This document shows, one piece after another, positions 59,841 to 64,000 of a stretch of DNA of 64,000 nt (its first letter is position 1; each line of letters opens with the position of its first letter). Origin of the DNA: Acidocella aquatica (GTDB taxonomy: Bacteria; Pseudomonadota; Alphaproteobacteria; Acetobacterales; Acetobacteraceae); the NCBI RefSeq assembly GCF_030160635.1, contig NZ_BSOS01000094.1, positions 124,001 to 188,000 on the forward strand. Reading direction: 5' to 3'. The notes below the pieces were generated by a model that was not told the origin of the DNA, did not search any database, and saw only the letters and a program-made list of their open reading frames with translations. The position numbers and the translations under genes are program-made.

Positions 59841-61103
59841 TCAGGCGCGCACCTGGCCGTTGCCGCGAACCACATAGCGGAAGGTGGTAAGCTGCTCGGG
59901 CCCGACCGGGCCGCGCGCATGGATACGCCCGGTGGCGATGCCGATTTCCGCGCCGAAGCCGAACTCTCCACCATCGCAGAACTGGGTGGAGGCGTTCCAG
60001 AGGCTGACCGCGCTGCTGACATTCTTCAGGAAATATTCCGCCGCCGCGCTGTCTTGGGTGATGATGGCATCGGTATGTTCGCTGCCGTGCTGGGTGATGT
60101 GCGCGAGGGCAGCCTCCACGCCGCCGACGATTTTGATGTTCAGGATGGCGTCGAGCCATTCGGTGTCAAAATCATGAGGGGTGGCGGCTTGGAGCGATGT
60201 GACAATGGCGCGGGCTTTTTCATCGGCGCGGAAGCTGCAGCCAAGGGCCGCCAGATCGGCGGTGAGCAGAGGCAGCAGGGCAGGGGCGATGGCGGCGTCC
60301 AGAAGCAGTGTTTCGGTGGCGCCGCAGATGCCGGTGCGGCGCATTTTGGCGTTGGCCAGGATTTTGCGCGCCATGTCAAAATCAGCCGCGGCGTGGATAT
60401 AGGTGTGGTTGAGGCCCTCGGCATGGGCGAGAACCGGCACCCGTGCGTCGCGCTGCACGCGCTCGACCAGAGATTTGCCGCCGCGCGGGATGATGAGGTC
60501 GATAAAGCCGGAAGCGGCGAGCATGGCGGCGACGAATTCGCGGTCCGTGCTGGGCGCGATCTGCACACAATCCTCGGGCAGGCCGGCGGCGCGCAGGCCG
60601 GTTGCGATGGCGGCATGGATGGCGCCGGCGGAATGGAAGCTCTCCGACCCGCCGCGAAGCAAAATGGCGTTGCCGGATTTGAGCGCGATGGCGGCGGCAT
60701 CCGCGCCGACATTCGGGCGGCTCTCATAGATCATGCCCAACACACCCAGCGGCTGGGCGATCCGGCTGATGACCAGGCCGTTCGGGCGGGTCCATTGCGC
60801 CAGGGTGCGGGCAAGCGGGTCTGGCAGGGCGGCAACCTCTTCCAGCCCGCGCGCCATCGCCTCCACCCGGGCCGGGTTGAGCATCAGGCGGTCGCCAAAG
60901 GCGGCGGTACCTGCAAAACTCTGCATGTCGCGGCTGTTGGCCTGGAGGATTTGTGGCGCGGCGGCGCGCAGGGCGGCGGCGGCGGCGCTCAGGGCCTGGT
61001 TGCGCGCCTGCGCATCCGCGCGGGCGAGGACGGCTGCGGCGGCACGGGCTTTGGCCCCGAGGTGAGACATCGTTTGCGTAAAAATATCGGCTTTGGCGTT
61101 CAT
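59841..61103 (-). CDS. proA: Gamma-glutamyl phosphate reductase
   Basis: NADPH-dependent second step of proline synthesis from glutamate. The 420-residue aldehyde-dehydrogenase-type enzyme has GVLGMIYESRPNVGADAAAI and LKSGNAILLRGGSESFHSA. LIIPRGGKSLVERVQRDARV and the catalytic cysteine in RRTGICGATETLL complete the pattern. First gene of the proA-nadD-rsfS-rlmH run on the minus strand. A proB partner is not in the window. Confidence 0.96.
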   Translation of the reverse strand: MNAKADIFTQTMSHLGAKARAAAAVLARADAQARNQALSAAAAALRAAAPQILQANSRDMQSFAGTAAFGDRLMLNPARVEAMARGLEEVAALPDPLARTLAQWTRPNGLVISRIAQPLGVLGMIYESRPNVGADAAAIALKSGNAILLRGGSESFHSAGAIHAAIATGLRAAGLPEDCVQIAPSTDREFVAAMLAASGFIDLIIPRGGKSLVERVQRDARVPVLAHAEGLNHTYIHAAADFDMARKILANAKMRRTGICGATETLLLDAAIAPALLPLLTADLAALGCSFRADEKARAIVTSLQAATPHDFDTEWLDAILNIKIVGGVEAALAHITQHGSEHTDAIITQDSAAAEYFLKNVSSAVSLWNASTQFCDGGEFGFGAEIGIATGRIHARGPVGPEQLTTFRYVVRGNGQVRA

Positions 61104-61163
61104 GCGCTGTATCGTTGCCTAGTCCTGGCGGGAAGATCAACTGCGCGCTAACCTTGGCGGGAC

Positions 61164-62162
61164 ATGCCAGACCTCCTCGATTCGCTGATGCCCGATATGC
61201 ATGCCCTTGCGGGGCCGGTGTTGCGTACCTCGCGCCTCGCCCTGCGGCCCTTGCTGGCTGAGGATGCGGCCGTGTTCCACCGGTTGATCAATGATTGGGA
61301 GATTTGCAGGCGCTTGCCTGACGCTCCGTTTCCGTATTCCGCCACGCTCGCCACGGCCTGGATCGCGGCGGCCGCCGCCGACAGGCTGGCTGGCAGAGCC
61401 GAGCAATTCGCGCTGGTGGATGCGGCGACGGGGGAAATAATCGGTTGTGCGGGATTGCGCATGGCCAAAGGCCACAAATCAGCTGATTTGGGTTATTGGC
61501 TGGGCCGCGCCTTCTGGGGGCAAGGGTATGGGGTGGAGGCCGCCCGCCGGTTGGTGGAATGGGCATTCGCCGCCTTTCCGATCACGCGGCTCACTGCTAC
61601 GGTGGCGGCGGATAACGATGCCTCGGCCGCACTGCTGCAGCGGGTGGGGTTTTTACCGTCCGGCAAGGGGTCGCAGATTTTTATGTGCCGGCCCGGCCAA
61701 AAACTACCCGTCAAACATTTCACGCTGGAGCGCGAGGTGCCGGTGGTGGCCGTGCCACGGAAAAATGCCGTGCTGCTCGTCGTTGCCGTGGCGTTGATTG
61801 ATGCGCAGGGTAAAATTCTGCTCGCACGCCGCCCCGAAGGCAAAAAGATGGCGGGTATGTGGGAGTTCCCGGGCGGCAAGGTTGAAACCGGGGAAACCCC
61901 GGAAGCCGCACTGGTACGCGAGCTGCACGAGGAGTTGGGGGTTGAGGTTGCCGCGGGCGATCTGGCGCCTTTTGTGTTTGCCTCGCACCCTTATGAGAGT
62001 TTTCATCTACTGATGCCGGTGTTTTTGTGCCGCCGCTGGAAGGGGAAGCCGGCGCCGAAAGAAGGCCAGGCCCTGGCCTGGGTGGCGCCGGATCGCTTGG
62101 TGGAATACCCTATGCCACCGGCCGACCGGCCATTGATCCCCATGCTGAGAGATTTTTTATGA
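61164..62162 (+). CDS. Fusion of a GNAT acetyltransferase with a MutT-type Nudix hydrolase
   Basis: 332-residue two-domain protein. Residues about 20-178 are a RimJ/RimL-like GNAT domain (TSRLALRPLLAEDAAVFHRL, LGRAFWGQGYGVEAARRLVE for acetyl-CoA, ATVAADNDASAALLQRVGFL). Residues about 200-332 are a MutT/8-oxo-dGTPase-like Nudix domain with box GGKVETGETPEAALVRELHE then ELG and a C-terminal ALAWVAPDRLVEYPMPPADR. MutT removes oxidised dGTP; what the acetyltransferase adds is unknown. No stop or frameshift separates the domains. The stop overlaps the next start. Confidence 0.9.
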   Translation: MPDLLDSLMPDMHALAGPVLRTSRLALRPLLAEDAAVFHRLINDWEICRRLPDAPFPYSATLATAWIAAAAADRLAGRAEQFALVDAATGEIIGCAGLRMAKGHKSADLGYWLGRAFWGQGYGVEAARRLVEWAFAAFPITRLTATVAADNDASAALLQRVGFLPSGKGSQIFMCRPGQKLPVKHFTLEREVPVVAVPRKNAVLLVVAVALIDAQGKILLARRPEGKKMAGMWEFPGGKVETGETPEAALVRELHEELGVEVAAGDLAPFVFASHPYESFHLLMPVFLCRRWKGKPAPKEGQALAWVAPDRLVEYPMPPADRPLIPMLRDFL

Positions 62163-62911
62163 ACAATCCGACGGCCGCCATTCTAATCATCGGCAATGAA
62201 ATCCTCTCCGGGCGCACGCAGGATGAGAATGTGCGCTTCATCGCCAGACGGCTCGCGCAACTGGGTATAAAACTTGAAGAAGTCAGGGTAATCCCTGATG
62301 TTCCGGCCCGGATCATTGGTGCGGTGAATGAGTTGCGCGCTGCTTATGATGTTTTGTTCACCACCGGCGGCATCGGCCCGACGCATGACGATATCACCAG
62401 CGAATGCATCGCCGCCGCCTTCGGCCTGCCGTGGGAGCCGCATGCCCCGACCTTCGAGCTGATGCAGGAGCGCATGGGCGAGAAGTTCAACGCGGCGCGC
62501 CAGCGCATGGCAACCATGCCGCGCGGCGCCAAGCCCATCGCCAATTCCGTGTCGCTGGCGCCCGGATTCACGATCGGCAATGTGCATGTCATGGCCGGGG
62601 TGCCAAGGATCATGCAGGCCATGATGCTGGCGCTGGAGCACGAACTGCCGCGTGGGGTGCCAATCGAGATGCGCACCGTCCACGCCATGGGCGTGATGGA
62701 AGGCAGCATCGCCGCGGCGCTTTCGGAAATTCAGGAGCGCTTTCCGGCCGTCGACATTGGCAGCTATCCGTTCCGCCGGGAGGCCGGCTGGGGGGTCGCG
62801 ATTGTCGCCAAGGGTACGGATGTGGCGGAACTGGAGGAAGTCATCGCGCAGGCGACCGATTTGCTGGCGGCACAAAATACCGCGCCGGTTCAGGGAGAAC
62901 CGGCGGCATAG
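62159..62911 (+). CDS. CinA/MoaB-type molybdopterin-binding domain protein
   Basis: 250-residue protein of the COG1058 type: AAILIIGNEILSGRTQDENV, AAYDVLFTTGGIGPTHDDIT (the TTGGxGPTxDD motif) and FTIGNVHVMAGVPRIMQAMM. It matches the N-terminal domain of CinA, which in characterised proteins acts as an ADP-ribose or FAD pyrophosphatase; the C-terminal deamidase domain of full CinA is absent. The ATG at 62159 overlaps the GNAT-Nudix stop by four bases, so the two nucleotide-cleaning enzymes are likely co-expressed. Confidence 0.9.
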   Translation: MNNPTAAILIIGNEILSGRTQDENVRFIARRLAQLGIKLEEVRVIPDVPARIIGAVNELRAAYDVLFTTGGIGPTHDDITSECIAAAFGLPWEPHAPTFELMQERMGEKFNAARQRMATMPRGAKPIANSVSLAPGFTIGNVHVMAGVPRIMQAMMLALEHELPRGVPIEMRTVHAMGVMEGSIAAALSEIQERFPAVDIGSYPFRREAGWGVAIVAKGTDVAELEEVIAQATDLLAAQNTAPVQGEPAA

Positions 62912-62921
62912 TCCCAGCGGC

Positions 62922-64000
62922 TCAGGCGTCCATCTTAAGCGCGGCCAGGAAGGCGCTCTGCGGAATTTCCACCTTGCCGAACTGACGCATGCGTTTTTTG
63001 CCTTCTTTCTGCTTGTCCAGCAATTTGCGTTTCCGGCTGATATCACCGCCGTAGCATTTTGCGGTTACATCCTTTGACATGGCCGAGATCGTCTCGCGCG
63101 CGATGACCCGGCTGCCAATGGCGGCCTGAATGGCGATTTTAAACAGCTGCTTGGGAATCAGCTCTTTCAGCTTGGCGCAAATGGAGCGGCCGCGGGCCTC
63201 AGCCTGGGAACGGTGCGCGATGAAGGAGAGCGCATCCACCGGCTCCTGGTTCACCAATATGGAGATTTTAACGAGATCGGCCTCGGCGTAGTCTTCAAGC
63301 TGGTAATCGAAGCTGGCGTAGCCACGGCTGATGGATTTCAGGCGGTCGTAGAAATCAAACACCACCTCGTTCAGTGGCAGCCGGTACACCGCCATGGCGC
63401 GGTTGCCCACATAGGTCAGGTCTACCTGCTGGCCACGGCGTTCGTTGCACAGGGTCAGCACGGAGCCCAGGTAATCGTCTGGAACCATGATCGTGGCCTT
63501 GATCCAGGGTTCCTCGATGTGGTCGATCACGCTGCCATCGGGCATGTCGGAGGGGTTGTGCAGCTCCTCCATCTCGCCGTTGGTCTTGAAGATTTTATAC
63601 ACCACGGAGGGCGCGGTCGCGATCAGGTTGAGGTCGAACTCGCGGCTCAGCCGTTCCTGGATGATTTCCAGATGCAGCAGGCCAAGGAAGCCGCAGCGGT
63701 AGCCAAAGCCGAGTGCCGCCGAGGTTTCAGCCTCGTAGTGGAAGCTGGCGTCGTTCAGGCGCAGCTTGCCCAGCGAGTCGCGCAGTTTTTCGAAATCATC
63801 GGCATCCACCGGGAACAGCCCGCACCAGACCACCGGGATCGATGGTTTGAAGCCGGGCAGCGCCTCGGCCACCGGGTTGCGGTCGTCGGTGATGGTGTCT
63901 CCCACCTTGCAATCCGCCACGGTTTTGATCGCGGCGGTGATGTAGCCCATCTCGCCTGGCCCCAGGCTTTCCACGGCGCGCATTTTCGGCGTGAAGACGC
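62922..64000 (-). CDS. lepA: Elongation factor 4 (LepA), C-terminal part (runs off window)
   Basis: Back-translocating ribosomal GTPase, or ribosome biogenesis factor. The frame is open to the window edge, so the N-terminal GTPase domain lies outside. Visible: [20 protein letters not shown] and [11 protein letters not shown] from domain [42 protein letters not shown] from domain III, and the LepA-specific C-terminus [20 protein letters not shown] then [19 protein letters not shown]. The apparent start at 63983 is an internal methionine. Confidence 0.97.
   Translation of the reverse strand, partial: VFTPKMRAVESLGPGEMGYITAAIKTVADCKVGDTITDDRNPVAEALPGFKPSIPVVWCGLFPVDADDFEKLRDSLGKLRLNDASFHYEAETSAALGFGYRCGFLGLLHLEIIQERLSREFDLNLIATAPSVVYKIFKTNGEMEELHNPSDMPDGSVIDHIEEPWIKATIMVPDDYLGSVLTLCNERRGQQVDLTYVGNRAMAVYRLPLNEVVFDFYDRLKSISRGYASFDYQLEDYAEADLVKISILVNQEPVDALSFIAHRSQAEARGRSICAKLKELIPKQLFKIAIQAAIGSRVIARETISAMSKDVTAKCYGGDISRKRKLLDKQKEGKKRMRQFGKVEIPQSAFLAALKMDA

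Noticed and set aside
1-64000. CRISPR arrays, insertion sequences, prophage or integrase
   Set aside because: No regularly spaced direct repeats, transposase or integrase motifs, or terminal inverted repeats were seen while reading the window.

Overview
The window is a GC-rich, gene-dense stretch of a bacterial chromosome. Family content points to an alphaproteobacterium, and I infer the Acetobacteraceae (an Acidocella/Acidiphilium-like lineage). The evidence is a TrcR/DUF1013 cell-cycle regulator, DUF465 and DUF1192 small proteins, a hemC-hemD-Mic60-like-hemY cluster, a mutY-DUF721-dsbA-smc cluster, and a proA-nadD-rsfS-rlmH-gpmI-envC-ctpA-rppH cluster. Almost everything is core chromosome. 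No phage, insertion sequence, CRISPR array or rRNA operon is visible.

Layout. 1-2047: the 5' end of a zinc alcohol dehydrogenase (minus), then ahcY and a small membrane protein. 2027-6303 (minus): tsaD-rlmJ-gpsA and a GT-C type glycosyltransferase. 6369-10057 (plus): heme genes hemC and hemD, a short Mic60/mitofilin-like protein and a HemY-type TPR protein. 10030-15238 (plus): a complete peptide ABC importer with a fused double ATPase, facing an M19 dipeptidase. 16250-22044: mutY, divergent from DUF721-dsbA-smc. 22112-24642: a duplicated ABM-like protein, a graveyard of exporter and thioredoxin-like fragments, an elongator tRNA-Met and maf. 24572-28446 (minus): lutB-lutC-smr-xre and a transglutaminase-like gene. 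28496-31593: DUF1192, trcR, two DUF465 genes and purEK. 31610-35640: a glycosyltransferase/phosphoesterase pair, a lipid kinase and mdh.

35772-42411 is the most unusual part. It is a six-gene operon related to hydrogenase-4 and complex I (HyfB, HyfC, HyfE, HyfF, HyfG and HyfI-like). The small subunit keeps its iron-sulfur cysteines, but all four nickel-ligating cysteines of the large subunit are replaced. It should be a proton- or ion-pumping complex that is not a hydrogenase (an Ehr-type complex), and it has no ferredoxin-like subunit in the operon.

42456-49728: ppa, a second tRNA with a CAU anticodon, ettA, a GNAT protein, a small protein, a degenerate CobW/COG0523-like protein and full-length cobalamin-dependent metH. 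49827-52730 (minus): pstS-pstC-pstA without pstB. 52917-61103 (minus): dienelactone hydrolase, rppH, ctpA, envC, gpmI, rlmH, rsfS, nadD and proA. 61164-62911 (plus): a GNAT-Nudix fusion and a CinA-type protein. 62922-64000 (minus): the C-terminal part of lepA.

Several starts appear non-canonical by family alignment: a CTG for the glycosyltransferase at 32626, possibly an ATA for rsfS at 59242, a TTG for nadD, and GTG for hemD, smc and pstS. All functional calls come from reading the translated sequence and recognising families. No database search was run.
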